Source: an uncultured Clostridia bacterium (GTDB lineage: Bacteria > Bacillota > Clostridia > Christensenellales > Aristaeellaceae). From it: a stretch of DNA of 41,251 bases. Where the stretch lies: contig CANRLC010000018.1 in the NCBI GenBank assembly GCA_947631405.1, positions 1-41,251 of the forward strand. The letters are read 5' to 3'. Shown piece after piece: positions 1-8,439 of the stretch; positions within the stretch are counted from its first letter, which is position 1, and every line of letters begins with the position of its first letter. A model generated the notes under the pieces. It made no database searches, had not been told where the DNA came from, and saw only the letters and a list, made by a program, of their open reading frames with translations. A program made the translations under genes and the position numbers.

Positions 1-39
1 ACACAATGGCCAAGTGTCGGATAGGAACGGCAAAATTTT

Positions 40-243
40 TTGCACTTCTATTGCTTCTTTATCACACATAAGCAAAAGCTGAGGGGTTGTCATCGCCTAG
101 AGACGATGCGTTCACAGAGATCAGGAGTAGTTACCATAATCGCAGGAATTTCTCAACGAACGAGCGCAAGTCAAGAGGAACATATCGTGAAGAAAATGTC
201 GGCTATCGTTCTGGCCATCGCTCAAAATATGGGAGGGATATGA
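40..243 (+). CDS. Doubtful small ORF, possible gene remnant
   Basis: An open frame of 67 codons from a TTG at 40, or 45 codons from the ATG at 106, ends in a TGA at 241-243 that overlaps the tandem ATGs of the next gene, as in translational coupling. The C-terminal part reads like a plausible alpha/beta segment (VVTIIAGIS followed by an amphipathic helix), but I recognise no family and see no good ribosome site. It could be the tail of a decayed gene or chance. Sequence here is richer in A/T than most of the window. Confidence 0.2.
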   Translation: MHFYCFFITHKQKLRGCHRLETMRSQRSGVVTIIAGISQRTSASQEEHIVKKMSAIVLAIAQNMGGI

Positions 244-1496
244 TGAAAAGGCTTATCAAGGGAATACTCGTCATGGCTTTGATCGTTCTTCCAGCTCATG
301 ATTGCTATGGAGAAATGCTCTCCATCCGTGAATTGGCCAAACAAGAAAATACGCGGCTTGAATGGAATCAAACCTACGAGGCGCACGGAAGGACAATTCA
401 GGTCAATGTTCCGATCATCATCCCGGAGGTAGATCGCTTCCCAATCATACAAGTCAGCGCATGGATGGGATCTGAGTGTGTCGAAAATCTTGAATTGTCA
501 AAAGCGCCGGATCAAACAAACGCCGGCATTGGAATCTTCTATGAGGATGCAGCTATTCTTTCATACTTAGACGAAAATCATATATCCGGTGAAGCGGCCA
601 CGGTTTATCATGTTGATCCAGAAAAGGGTGACCAGGCCATGCTGCAGGTGTTCCATCGAGATCCTCTTGCTCAACGCCTTGGAAATTGGTGGTATACAAG
701 CGATTGTTATTATCCATATGAAATTTCCTCGGAAGCTGTCTTTGCCGAAGATAACGAACTGTCTCTTGCGGATGCGGAAAATGCACTGCAAAAGTTACTC
801 ACATACTACTATGGGGATGCCTGTTCAGATGCCCAGATGGACTATGTGGAGATTCGTGGACGTGCGAGAAAGAAAACCGGTAAAAGGCTAAACGACTTGG
901 GCGATTATAAAAAGGATTATCCTAAAGGAACCTATTTCCTTCATTACCGGCAAAAGATGGAAGGCATTCCCATTTATCTGGATATCGGCAGCAAGATGCT
1001 GACAACCGACCAAACAAAGGTCAGTCAGGATGTCGCTCTGAAATGGCAAAGAATCCCCAGTTTGAGCGACGTCAATACCTTTGAATTTATGGATGATTCT
1101 TCCTTCTTTTGGAATGCTGTCCTATTCAAAGAAAAGGACGTCCTTGAGCAGGATGTTCCGCTGGCATCGCCCGACGAGATCATTGCCAAACTTGAACGGG
1201 AGATTTCAGAAGGTCGGTTGCGCAACGTATATGCGCTGCGATTGGGTTATGTCTGCTACCTAGACGAAAACTCCCCTGATACATACACCCTATATCCCGC
1301 ATGGATTTGCGATTGCATTTACGCGGAATCTCCAAAGCAAGAAATCGAAATTCCCGTTTTTTCTGACGCATTCCGGGACAATTACTGCTATGAACAGATA
1401 ATTATTGATGCGCAGACGTGCGAACTTCAGGCAGGATGGATTGCCGAAGATAAAGGATTTTTTCATTCTGTTCCGATCACTTGGGATGGGGTTTAA
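243..1496 (+). CDS. Exported protein of unknown function
   Basis: A protein of 417 residues, not assigned to a family. The start is one of two tandem ATGs (240 and 243); 243 is preferred because GGGAGG at 231-236 is then about 6 bases upstream. The first 25 residues form a signal peptide (KRLIKG, a hydrophobic core, then CYG-E), with no proper lipobox. The rest is hydrophilic and rich in Asp/Glu and aromatic residues, with no further membrane segment. Near the C terminus a stretch of the form YxLYPAWxC followed by YEQIIIDAQT resembles the last lobe of YycH/PepSY-like exported proteins of Clostridia (inference, weak). It lies 28 bases before a sigma-factor gene, so it may be an envelope sensor or target linked to that sigma factor. 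Base composition is clearly less G/C-rich than the genes after 2400. Confidence 0.7.
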   Translation: MKRLIKGILVMALIVLPAHDCYGEMLSIRELAKQENTRLEWNQTYEAHGRTIQVNVPIIIPEVDRFPIIQVSAWMGSECVENLELSKAPDQTNAGIGIFYEDAAILSYLDENHISGEAATVYHVDPEKGDQAMLQVFHRDPLAQRLGNWWYTSDCYYPYEISSEAVFAEDNELSLADAENALQKLLTYYYGDACSDAQMDYVEIRGRARKKTGKRLNDLGDYKKDYPKGTYFLHYRQKMEGIPIYLDIGSKMLTTDQTKVSQDVALKWQRIPSLSDVNTFEFMDDSSFFWNAVLFKEKDVLEQDVPLASPDEIIAKLEREISEGRLRNVYALRLGYVCYLDENSPDTYTLYPAWICDCIYAESPKQEIEIPVFSDAFRDNYCYEQIIIDAQTCELQAGWIAEDKGFFHSVPITWDGV

Positions 1497-1524
1497 TACA
1501 AACGATCACCGAAGTTGGAACGTT

Positions 1525-2061
1525 ATGAGCGACCACGATGTTGAAAACCGGTTGATTCAGATGAAACCCATTCTATTTGGCATAGCAGGAAGGGTTTTCT
1601 CCTGCTATGCCGACCGTCAGGACGCCGTGCAGGTGTGCCTGTGCAGGGCATGGCAATTCAGAAAAAATGTCAAAAATCCAGACTCCTTTGAAGTGTGGCT
1701 CGTGCGCGTCATGAAAAATGTCTGCGTGGACATGTGCCGAAAGAACGCCCAGTGCGTGCCGCTCATCGAAGGAACGCCTGCCATCGCCGACGGCGGCGAT
1801 GCCATGTGCCGCTGGATTGAGGCCGACGCACTCTACGGCGCGCTGCGTGCGCTTCCCGCCGAACGCCGTGCGATCGTCTGCGGCCACTTCATCGAAGGCC
1901 GGACGCTCCGCGAACTGTCCGAAATGTCAGGTGTCTGCATGGGCTGTAGGACTACAATACATCTTGGACACCGAGAGAAAAAAAGAATAGAAGGATGCAG
2001 TCGGATCTGTTATCATGATGCTGCGAAATCAATGACAGAAAGGAGACTGCGTCCTTCATGA
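1525..2061 (+). pseudogene. ECF-type sigma factor truncated by an IS insertion
   Basis: From the ATG at 1525 the product starts MSDHDVENRLIQMKP and shows the ECF sigma plan. Region 2 covers roughly residues 5-75 (helices around FSCYADRQDAVQVCLCRAW and FEVWLVRVMKNVCVDMCRK). A region 4 start follows (ALRALPAERRAIVCGHFIEG, then TLRELSEMSGV). The recognition helix is lost: from about 1945 the frame runs into the left end of an IS481-like element and its last 39 codons are IS-derived. No remainder of region 4 appears after the element at 2322, so the gene was broken and its 3' end lost. An in-frame ATG at 1486 overlaps the upstream stop codon, but the start at 1525 fits family length better. The product probably cannot bind a -35 element. 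Confidence 0.75.
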
Positions 2062-2322
2062 GCAAAAGGTTAATACAGGACATGCGCTACAGGCAATAGC
2101 TGATCCGTCCCTACACGCCGCGCCATAACGGCAAGGTCGAGCGCAGCCACCGCGAAGACCAGAAGCGCTTCTACAAGAAACGCCGCTTTTACTCCCTCGC
2201 AGACTTTGGACAACAGCTCTCCGACCACCAAATCAACTCCAACCGCCGCCCCATGCGTCCTCTTCACTGGGCATCCCCCAGCGACTTTCTCTCTAACTTC
2301 CCTGTCCAAGATGATTGTACAC
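1945..2322 (+). mobile_element. Internally deleted IS481-like element
   Basis: The ends form an imperfect inverted repeat: CTACAATACATCTTGGACA at 1952-1970 matches, reversed, GTACAATCATCTTGGACA from 2303-2320. Outer bases TGT (1945) and ACA (2320-2322) are assumed as the tips, because IS481 relatives end TGT...ACA. Inside are the first 13 codons of a transposase (ATG at 2058) fused to its last 75 or so codons, so most of the gene, including the first catalytic Asp residues, is deleted. Such an element cannot move by itself but could be moved by a full copy. No target duplication is evident, consistent with a deletion on the right side. Confidence 0.75.
2058..2322 (+). pseudogene. DDE transposase remnant (IS481/IS3-like)
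   Basis: The frame begins MSKRLIQDMRYRQ, hits an amber codon at 2097-2099, and continues in the same frame with LIRPYTPRHNGKVERSHRED and a tail containing FYSLADFGQQL and RPMRPLHWASPSDFL. The second part is the typical C-terminal end of the rve-type integrase core (RPYTPRHNGKVER with the final catalytic Glu). About two thirds of the protein is missing at the junction. The reading frame continues into the right inverted repeat. The short upstream piece also looks like a transposase N terminus. Confidence 0.8.
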
Positions 2323-2364
2323 TTTTTTCTTTTTTCCCGCCGCGATTTGCCCGCGCGGGAACGC

Positions 2365-2394
2365 TTGCCCAAAGGGCGCAAGGCGTGATACAAT
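2365..2394 (+). promoter_or_regulatory. Sigma-A-type promoter for the nuclease/SNF2 genes
   Basis: TTGCCC at 2365-2370 and TACAAT at 2389-2394 are 18 bases apart, 22 bases before the start codon at 2416. The promoter lies just outside the IS remnant. Confidence 0.55.
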
Positions 2395-2415
2395 AAAGGA
2401 ATGGAGGCGAGGACG

Positions 2416-2793
2416 ATGGCGGAGCGGGCGACGGGCGAGCGGGTCGTCGAGGCGCTGAGGACGGTGCGCTGCGGCGCGGCCTGCTCGGAGGAGGCGCTGC
2501 ACGCGCTGGCGGCGCAGGCGCTCGCCGACGCCGGGCTGTGCGCGCGCCACGAGGCGCGGCTCGCGCCGCGCTGCCGCATCGACTTTCTGGTGGACGGCGT
2601 GGGCGTGGAGATCAAGAAAAACCGGCCCGCGCCGGGCGCGCTGCGCGCGCAGCTCGCGCGCTACGCCGCCTGCGCGCAGATCGAGGAGCTGGTCGTCGTC
2701 GCGCCGCGCGCGGTTGGGCTGCCCAAGAGCATCGGCGGCAAGCGCGTGACGATGATGGGGCTGGAGCGCCTGTGGGGCATCAGCCTGCCGTAA
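2416..2793 (+). CDS. Small PD-(D/E)XK (RecB-like) nuclease-fold protein
   Basis: A protein of 125 residues. The ATG at 2416 is chosen over 2401 because GGAGG at 2403-2407 is then 8 bases upstream and the promoter -10 ends at 2394. The active-site pattern of the PD-(D/E)XK superfamily is visible: Glu46, Asp56 (RIDF), Glu65-x-Lys67 (VEIKK), and a QxxxY motif at 79-83 (QLARY) as in RecB-type nucleases. This is close to the minimum size for the fold, with no other domain. It is followed after 40 bases by an SNF2 helicase. Small stand-alone nucleases next to SNF2 proteins are common in phages and mobile regions. Function as a DNA nuclease partner is inferred; the exact family is not recognised. 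Confidence 0.6.
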   Translation: MAERATGERVVEALRTVRCGAACSEEALHALAAQALADAGLCARHEARLAPRCRIDFLVDGVGVEIKKNRPAPGALRAQLARYAACAQIEELVVVAPRAVGLPKSIGGKRVTMMGLERLWGISLP

Positions 2794-2833
2794 GCGACGC
2801 CATACACGCGGAGAGAAAGGAAACGCACGAGGG

Positions 2834-4576
2834 ATGAACGAACCGCTCGCAACCGACCGGGCGCTGCCGGGCTATTTGATGGACGCGCCCGCACGCGGGC
2901 ATATCTACGGCACGCTCTCCTACAACCGGCACAGCAAGTGCTGGACGATCAAGGGCGAGCCGTGCGTGATCGAGCTGGCGACGCGCCTGTTCCCGGGCAG
3001 CGCGCGGCGGCGCGGGGAGGCGCGCTTCACGGCGAACCGGCGCATCATCGGCGACGTCAACTGGCTGATGCTGCGCTATCCGCTGGAGGTCGCCGCGCGC
3101 GACCGCGCGCTGTGGGCGACGGCGCTTTCACAGGCGCGGGAGCACGCCATCGCGCGCGAGCGGGCGGCAAACCTGCCGCTGCGCAGCACGCCGCCGGAGG
3201 GGACGTTCTGCGGGACGCTGCGCGACTTCCAGAAGGAGGGGCTGTCGTTCCTGCTGGGCAATCCGCGCGCGCTGCTGGCGGATGAGATGGGTCTGGGCAA
3301 GACGGTGCAGGCGCTCGCGTGTCTGGCGAGCACGGGCGAACTGCCCGCGCTGCTGGTGGTGCCCCCGCACCTGACGCGCAACTGGGTGTCGGAGACGCGG
3401 CGGTTTCTGCGCGTGAACGGGCGGGAGCCGCGCGTTTACACGCTCACGGGGCTGAAGCCCTACCCGCTGCCGGAGGCGGACGTGTACATCATCCACTATC
3501 TGCTGCTGCGCGGCTGGAAGGAGGCGCTGCCGCGGATGGGCTTTCGCGCGGTGGTCTTCGACGAGATTCAGGAGCTGCGCCGCACGGGAACCGAGAAGTA
3601 TTCGGCGGCGAGCCTGCTGGCCGAGGGCTGCGAGCGGGTGATCGGGCTGTCGGGCACGCCGATCTACAACCGGGGCGCGGAGATCTGGAACGTGGTGAAC
3701 ATCCTCGACATGCACTGCCTGGGCGACTGGGAGAGCTTCACGCGCCAGTGGTGCGACGGCTACGGCAACCACATCGTGCGCGACCCCGCGCTGCTGGGCG
3801 CGCATCTGCGGCGCGAAGGGCTGATGCTGCGCAGAACGAAGGCCGAAGTGCTGCGCGAGCTGCCGCCCAAGCGGCGTCTGGTGCAGGAGATCGACCTCGA
3901 CGACCGGGTCTACCGCGAGCTGATGCGCCCGGTGATGGAGCTGCTGGGCAGCCTGAGCGCGCTGCACCCGGAGGCGCGCGAGCGCGCGCTGCTGGAGGAG
4001 CAGATCGGGCGCGGCGAGCGGCAGGCGACGGGCGTGGCGAAGGCGCCGTTCGTGGCGGCATTCGTGCGCGCGCTGCTGGATAACGGCGAGCGCGTGCTGC
4101 TCTTCGCGCATCACCACGCGGTGATGGACGCCTACCGCGCGGAGCTTTCCGCGTATCGCCCGGCGTTCATCACGGGCCGGGAGACGACGCAGCAGAAGGA
4201 CGCGTCCGTCGCGCGCTTCATGGGCGGGGGAACGGATCTGTGCGTGATCTCGCTGCGCTCGGCGGCGGGCCTCAATTTGCAGCGGGCGAGCTGCGTGGTC
4301 TTTGGCGAACTGGACTGGTCGCCCGCCGTCCATTCGCAGGCGGAGGATCGCGCGCACCGCATCGGGCAGGAGGACTCGATCCTGTGCTACTATCTGGTCG
4401 CGCCGCAGGGATCCGACCGCGACATGCAGGACGCGCTGGGCCTCAAGGTGAGCCAGTTCGTGGGATTGATGGGCGACCGCGCGCCGGATATGGCCAGCGT
4501 GCAGTCCTCGCAGCTCGCGGCGCGGGCGCACATCGGGCGGCTGCTCGCGCAGTACGAGGCGCAGCAAAAGAAGTGA
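2834..4576 (+). CDS. SNF2-family DNA helicase/translocase
   Basis: A 580-residue superfamily 2 ATPase of the SNF2 type, expected to move along double-stranded DNA using ATP. Visible motifs are Q/I (FQKEGLSFLL, then DEMGLGKT at about 150-157), motif Ia (LLVVPPHLTRNW), motif II as DEIQ at about 242-245, motif III (LSGTP), the second lobe (VLLFAHHHAVM), motif V (SLRSAAGLNLQ) and motif VI (AEDRAHRIGQ at about 505-513). The first 130 residues look like the N-terminal region of SMARCAL1/phage-type SNF2 proteins. There is no fused nuclease domain; the RecB-like protein encoded just upstream may supply it. It is shorter than HepA/RapA (over 900 residues). The ABC exporter starts 28 bases downstream and may be in the same transcript. 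Confidence 0.9.
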   Translation: MNEPLATDRALPGYLMDAPARGHIYGTLSYNRHSKCWTIKGEPCVIELATRLFPGSARRRGEARFTANRRIIGDVNWLMLRYPLEVAARDRALWATALSQAREHAIARERAANLPLRSTPPEGTFCGTLRDFQKEGLSFLLGNPRALLADEMGLGKTVQALACLASTGELPALLVVPPHLTRNWVSETRRFLRVNGREPRVYTLTGLKPYPLPEADVYIIHYLLLRGWKEALPRMGFRAVVFDEIQELRRTGTEKYSAASLLAEGCERVIGLSGTPIYNRGAEIWNVVNILDMHCLGDWESFTRQWCDGYGNHIVRDPALLGAHLRREGLMLRRTKAEVLRELPPKRRLVQEIDLDDRVYRELMRPVMELLGSLSALHPEARERALLEEQIGRGERQATGVAKAPFVAAFVRALLDNGERVLLFAHHHAVMDAYRAELSAYRPAFITGRETTQQKDASVARFMGGGTDLCVISLRSAAGLNLQRASCVVFGELDWSPAVHSQAEDRAHRIGQEDSILCYYLVAPQGSDRDMQDALGLKVSQFVGLMGDRAPDMASVQSSQLAARAHIGRLLAQYEAQQKK

Positions 4577-4604
4577 CAAAGGCTTTCCAAAGGAGGGGAG
4601 GACG

Positions 4605-6341
4605 TTGGGCAAATACCGTGCGTCGGTGCGCAGGCATCTTTCCTGCTTTTTGCTCGCGCCGCTGTTCATGGTGCTGGAGGCGTGCGGCGAGTTCATCCTG
4701 CCGTACATCAACGCGAACATCATCAATATCGGCGCGGCGAACGGCGACATCCCGTACATCCTGAAAAACGGGCTGTACATGGCGCTGATCGCGCTTGTCA
4801 TGCTCTCGACGGGCGTGCTGGGCGCGAACTTCGCCATCCGCGGCGCGTCGAGATTGGCCGCCGACGTGCGGCGGAACGTGTTCGCGCAGATTCAGCGCTT
4901 TTCCTTCGGCGAGATCGACGCCTTCTCGACCGGGTCGCTCATCACGCGCATCACCAACGACGTGACGCAGATTCAGAATTTCACCCAGACGCTGCTGCGC
5001 GGCATGTTCCGCAGCCCCGTGATGATCGTGGGCGCGCTGGCGATGTCCTTTGCGATGCGGCCCGATCTCGCGTGGGTCATCCTCGCGGTGGTGGCGCTGC
5101 TGGCGGCGGCCATCGCCGCGATCCTGATCGTCGCCTCGCCGCGCTACACGCGCATGCAGCGCCAGCTCGACCTGCTCAACGGGCGCATCGGCGAGACGAT
5201 CACGGCGGAGCGCGTCGTGAAGGCGTTCGTGCGCGAGGTGCACGAGAAGCGCCGCTTTGCCGAGGTGAACGAGGCGCTCGTGGAGCGCAGCGTCGCCGCG
5301 CTCAAGATGATGCTGCTCGTGCAGCCCGCCTCCGCCGTCGCCATCAACGCGACGACGCTGGCGGTCGTGTTCTTTTCCGGGCGGCAGATCATGGTCGGCG
5401 GCATGGAGCTGGGCACGCTCACCGCGTTCATCACCTACCTGTCGCAGGTGCTCACCGGCCTCAACTTCTTGGCGAACATCGTGCTGCAGGGCGCGCGCGC
5501 CGCGGCGAGCGACCGGCGCATCGGCGAGGTGCTTGCGGCCAGCCCGTCCATCGACGAGCGGGACGCCGAACCGGGCAACGCGGTGACGCGCGGCGGGGTC
5601 GAGTTTGAAGGCGTCTCCTTCCGCTATTTCAAGGGCAGCGCCGAACAGGTGCTCTCGGATGTGAATCTGCGCATCGAGCCGGGCGAGTTCGTGGGCGTGA
5701 TCGGCTCCACGGGCAGCGGCAAATCGACGCTTGTCTCGCTCATCCCGCGCCTGTACGACCCGGACGAGGGCCGCGTGCTGGTGGACGGCGTGGACGTGCG
5801 GCGCATCCCGCTCGCAAAGCTGCGCGGCAGCGTGGCGATGGTGTTGCAAAAGAACACGCTCTTCTCCGGCACCATCGCGGAAAACCTGCGCTGGGGCGAC
5901 GAAAACGCCACCCAAGAGGAGATCGAGCGCGCGGCGCGCGTGGCGCAGGCGGACGGCTTTGTGCGCGCGCTGCCGGAGGGATATGAATCCCCGGTGGAGC
6001 GCGGCGGCGCGAACCTCTCCGGCGGGCAGAAGCAGCGGCTGTGCATCGCGCGGGCGCTGCTGCGCAAGCCGAAGATCCTGATCCTCGACGACTCCACCAG
6101 CGCGCTGGACACCGCGACCGACGCGGCGCTGCGCCGCGCGCTGCGCGAGGAGCTGCCGGGCGTGACCAAGATCATCATCGCCCAGCGCATCACGTCGGTG
6201 TGGGACGCGGACAAGATCGTCGTGCTGGACGGCGGGCGCGTGGTCGGCGTGGGCGGGCACGAGGAGCTGCTGCAAAGCTGCCCGACCTACGCGGAGATCT
6301 GCGATTCGCAGCGGGACAGAGAGGAGGCGCGCCGTGGATAA
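4605..6341 (+). CDS. ABC exporter half-transporter, degenerate-site subunit
   Basis: A 578-residue type IV ABC exporter subunit: an N-terminal six-helix membrane domain (about 1-310) followed by an ATPase domain. It starts at TTG 4605 with AGGAGGGGAG just upstream. The ATPase shows Walker A GSTGSGKST (about 366), signature LSGGQ (about 471) and Walker B ILILDDSTSALD (about 490-500), where the usual catalytic Glu is replaced by Asp. The stop codon overlaps the GTG start of a second exporter subunit by 8 bases. In heterodimeric exporters such as TM287/288 and BmrCD one subunit carries this Asp and makes a non-hydrolysing site, so the two proteins very likely form a heterodimer. The substrate (drug, peptide or lipid) cannot be read from the sequence. 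Confidence 0.93.
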   Translation: MGKYRASVRRHLSCFLLAPLFMVLEACGEFILPYINANIINIGAANGDIPYILKNGLYMALIALVMLSTGVLGANFAIRGASRLAADVRRNVFAQIQRFSFGEIDAFSTGSLITRITNDVTQIQNFTQTLLRGMFRSPVMIVGALAMSFAMRPDLAWVILAVVALLAAAIAAILIVASPRYTRMQRQLDLLNGRIGETITAERVVKAFVREVHEKRRFAEVNEALVERSVAALKMMLLVQPASAVAINATTLAVVFFSGRQIMVGGMELGTLTAFITYLSQVLTGLNFLANIVLQGARAAASDRRIGEVLAASPSIDERDAEPGNAVTRGGVEFEGVSFRYFKGSAEQVLSDVNLRIEPGEFVGVIGSTGSGKSTLVSLIPRLYDPDEGRVLVDGVDVRRIPLAKLRGSVAMVLQKNTLFSGTIAENLRWGDENATQEEIERAARVAQADGFVRALPEGYESPVERGGANLSGGQKQRLCIARALLRKPKILILDDSTSALDTATDAALRRALREELPGVTKIIIAQRITSVWDADKIVVLDGGRVVGVGGHEELLQSCPTYAEICDSQRDREEARRG

Positions 6342-8223
6342 GGCGGAAAGGCTCTCGCGCCTGCGGGCGCGTTACGGCGGCGCGAAGGCGGACGGCCCGC
6401 GCCGCAAGGAGATGGGCATGCCCGGCCGCGCCGGGCGCGACGGCGCGATGGGCGCCACGGGCCGGCCCAAGGAGCTGCGCCGGACGGTGGCGCGGCTGAT
6501 GCGCTATCTGGGCCGCGAGCGGTTGATGCTGTGTCTGGCGCTCGCGTGTACGGTGCTGTGTACGGTGAGCACGCTGGCGGCGGGCTACATGCTGCGCCCG
6601 ATCATGAACCGATTCCTCTACTACGACCCGGCGCAGAGCGATTTGGCGCCCCGCGTCGCCGCGCTCACCCGCGCGCTCGCGGGGATGGCGGCGGTGTACG
6701 CGGTGTCGGTGGCGACGCAGTACGCGCAGACGCGGCTGATGCTCACGGTCTCCCAGCGCTCGCTGCGGCGCATGCGGCAGGAGCTGTTTGACAAGCTGCA
6801 AACGCTGCCCATCCGCTACTTTGACACCCACCCCGCGGGCGACGTGATGAGCCGCTTCACCAACGACGTGGACTCCGTGGGCGAGATGCTCAACACCACG
6901 CTCATCCAGATCGTCTCCGGCGGCATCACGATCGCGGGCACCGTCGCGCTGATGCTCTACACCAGCCCCATTTTGGGCGGCATCACGCTGGTGATGACCC
7001 CGGTGCTCACGCTCATCAGCAAGGCGATCATCAGCCGGGGGCGCGGCGCATACGCGCGCCAGCAGCGCAACCTCGGCATGCTCAACGGCTACGCGGAGGA
7101 GATCATCTCCGGGCAGAAGGTCGTCAAGGCGTTCAGCCACGAGGGCGTCGCCGAGGAGGAGTTCGGCCTGCTCAACGACGAGCTGTGCCGCTCGCAGATC
7201 GCCGCGCAGTTCCGCGCGTCGATCATGGGGCCGGTGACGCACCAGCTCTGCTCGTTGACCTATGCGCTGACCGCGTGCGTGGGCGGCATCCTCGTGGTCA
7301 CGCGCGGCTTTGACATCGGCGGGCTGACGGTCGTCGTCAACTACACGCGCCAGTTCAACCGCCCGATCAACGAGATCTCGATGCAGATGAACACGGTCTT
7401 CGCGGCGCTGGCGGGCGCGGAGCGCGTCTTTCAAGTGCTGGACGAGCGCCCCGAGACGGACGCGCCGGACGCGCTGCGCCCGCAGACGCTCTCCGGCAAC
7501 GTGGTGGTCGAGCATGTGAGCTTCGGCTACGAGCCGGGCGTGCCCGTGCTGCACGATCTGTCCTTCTACGCGAAGCCAGGCCAGAGGATCGCCTTCGTCG
7601 GCTCCACGGGCGCGGGCAAGACGACCGTGACCAACCTGCTCTCGCGCTTTTACGACATCGAGGAGGGCCGCATCACCATCGACGGCCTACCCATCGAGCG
7701 CATCGCGCGGGACGCGCTGCGCGCCAACATCGCGATGGTGCTGCAGGACACGCATCTGTTTACCGGCACCGTGCGCGAGAACATCCGCTACGGACGCCTC
7801 GATGCCACGGACGAGGAGGTCGAGCAGGCGGCGCGCGCCGCGTCGGCGCACGGGTTCATCATGCGGCTGGAGCGCGGCTACGACACCGAGCTGACCGGCG
7901 ACGGCGCGAACCTGTCGCAGGGGCAGCGCCAGCTGCTAGCGATCGCCCGGGCGGCGATCAGCCGCGCGCCGATCCTCGTGCTCGACGAGGCGACCAGCTC
8001 CGTGGACACGCGCACGGAGCGCGCGATCGAGCGCGGCATGGATTCGCTGATGCAGGGCCGCACGACGTTCGTCATCGCGCACCGGCTCTCCACCGTGCGC
8101 AAGGCGAACGCGATCATGGTGCTGGAAAAGGGCCGCATCGTCGAGCGCGGCACGCACGAAGAGCTGCTGCAGGCGGGCGGACGGTACGCGGATCTGTATA
8201 ATGAAATCGTGGAGCTGGATTAG
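6334..8223 (+). CDS. ABC exporter half-transporter, catalytic subunit
   Basis: A 629-residue partner of the preceding subunit, starting at GTG 6334 behind GAGGAGG (6321-6327). A basic N-terminal extension of about 45 residues comes first and includes six consecutive Gly-X-Y triplets (GMPGRAGRDGAMGATGRP). Six membrane helices (about 65-350) and an ATPase domain follow. Walker A is GSTGAGKTT (about 423), the signature is LSQGQ (about 527) and Walker B is ILVLDEATSSVD with the catalytic Glu intact. A standard Glu here and Asp in the partner, with the altered LSQGQ signature, is the known pattern for asymmetric exporters of the YheI/YheH, LmrCD and TM287/288 type. The gene ends 216 bases before trkA. 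Confidence 0.93.
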   Translation: MDKAERLSRLRARYGGAKADGPRRKEMGMPGRAGRDGAMGATGRPKELRRTVARLMRYLGRERLMLCLALACTVLCTVSTLAAGYMLRPIMNRFLYYDPAQSDLAPRVAALTRALAGMAAVYAVSVATQYAQTRLMLTVSQRSLRRMRQELFDKLQTLPIRYFDTHPAGDVMSRFTNDVDSVGEMLNTTLIQIVSGGITIAGTVALMLYTSPILGGITLVMTPVLTLISKAIISRGRGAYARQQRNLGMLNGYAEEIISGQKVVKAFSHEGVAEEEFGLLNDELCRSQIAAQFRASIMGPVTHQLCSLTYALTACVGGILVVTRGFDIGGLTVVVNYTRQFNRPINEISMQMNTVFAALAGAERVFQVLDERPETDAPDALRPQTLSGNVVVEHVSFGYEPGVPVLHDLSFYAKPGQRIAFVGSTGAGKTTVTNLLSRFYDIEEGRITIDGLPIERIARDALRANIAMVLQDTHLFTGTVRENIRYGRLDATDEEVEQAARAASAHGFIMRLERGYDTELTGDGANLSQGQRQLLAIARAAISRAPILVLDEATSSVDTRTERAIERGMDSLMQGRTTFVIAHRLSTVRKANAIMVLEKGRIVERGTHEELLQAGGRYADLYNEIVELD

Positions 8224-8261
8224 TTTTTCCAAAGCGCGATCGCAGCGCCAGCTTCTTCCGC

Positions 8262-8291
8262 TTGACGCGCGCGGGGCGGCGGGTGTACAAT
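8262..8291 (+). promoter_or_regulatory. Candidate upstream promoter for trkA
   Basis: TTGACG at 8262-8267 and TACAAT at 8286-8291 with an 18-base spacer, about 150 bases before the trkA start. It is probably a second, weaker start for the potassium operon. Confidence 0.45.
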
Positions 8292-8359
8292 GCGCGGGCC
8301 GATGAAAGCGGCGAAAGGAGCGCGCCACACGCCCCGGGCCTACGCCGCATCGCGCCCGG

Positions 8360-8388
8360 TTGACACGCCGCCGGGCGGGCGATATAAT
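8360..8388 (+). promoter_or_regulatory. Perfect sigma-A promoter for trkA-trkH
   Basis: TTGACA at 8360-8365 and TATAAT at 8383-8388 are separated by exactly 17 bases, both hexamers matching consensus. The start codon at 8440 follows 51 bases after the -10. Constitutive high expression is expected unless a repressor acts. Confidence 0.85.
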
Positions 8389-8439
8389 GAAGTCATTCGG
8401 CAGCAGACGCGCGCGGCAGGCGCGGGATGGAGGAAGGAC

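Noticed and set aside
1405-2061. Full 218-residue sigma factor reading through to 2061
   Set aside because: The first 40 codons overlap the upstream gene and the last 39 are IS sequence, so it is not an intact protein.
3128-4837. Long open frame on the minus strand opposite the SNF2 gene
   Set aside because: Composition is Arg/His/Ala/Gln repeats typical of antisense frames in GC-rich genes; the opposite strand has clear SNF2 motifs.
4443-6275. 610-codon minus-strand frame opposite the ABC exporter
   Set aside because: Low-complexity antisense product with no motifs; the plus strand encodes Walker motifs and signature.
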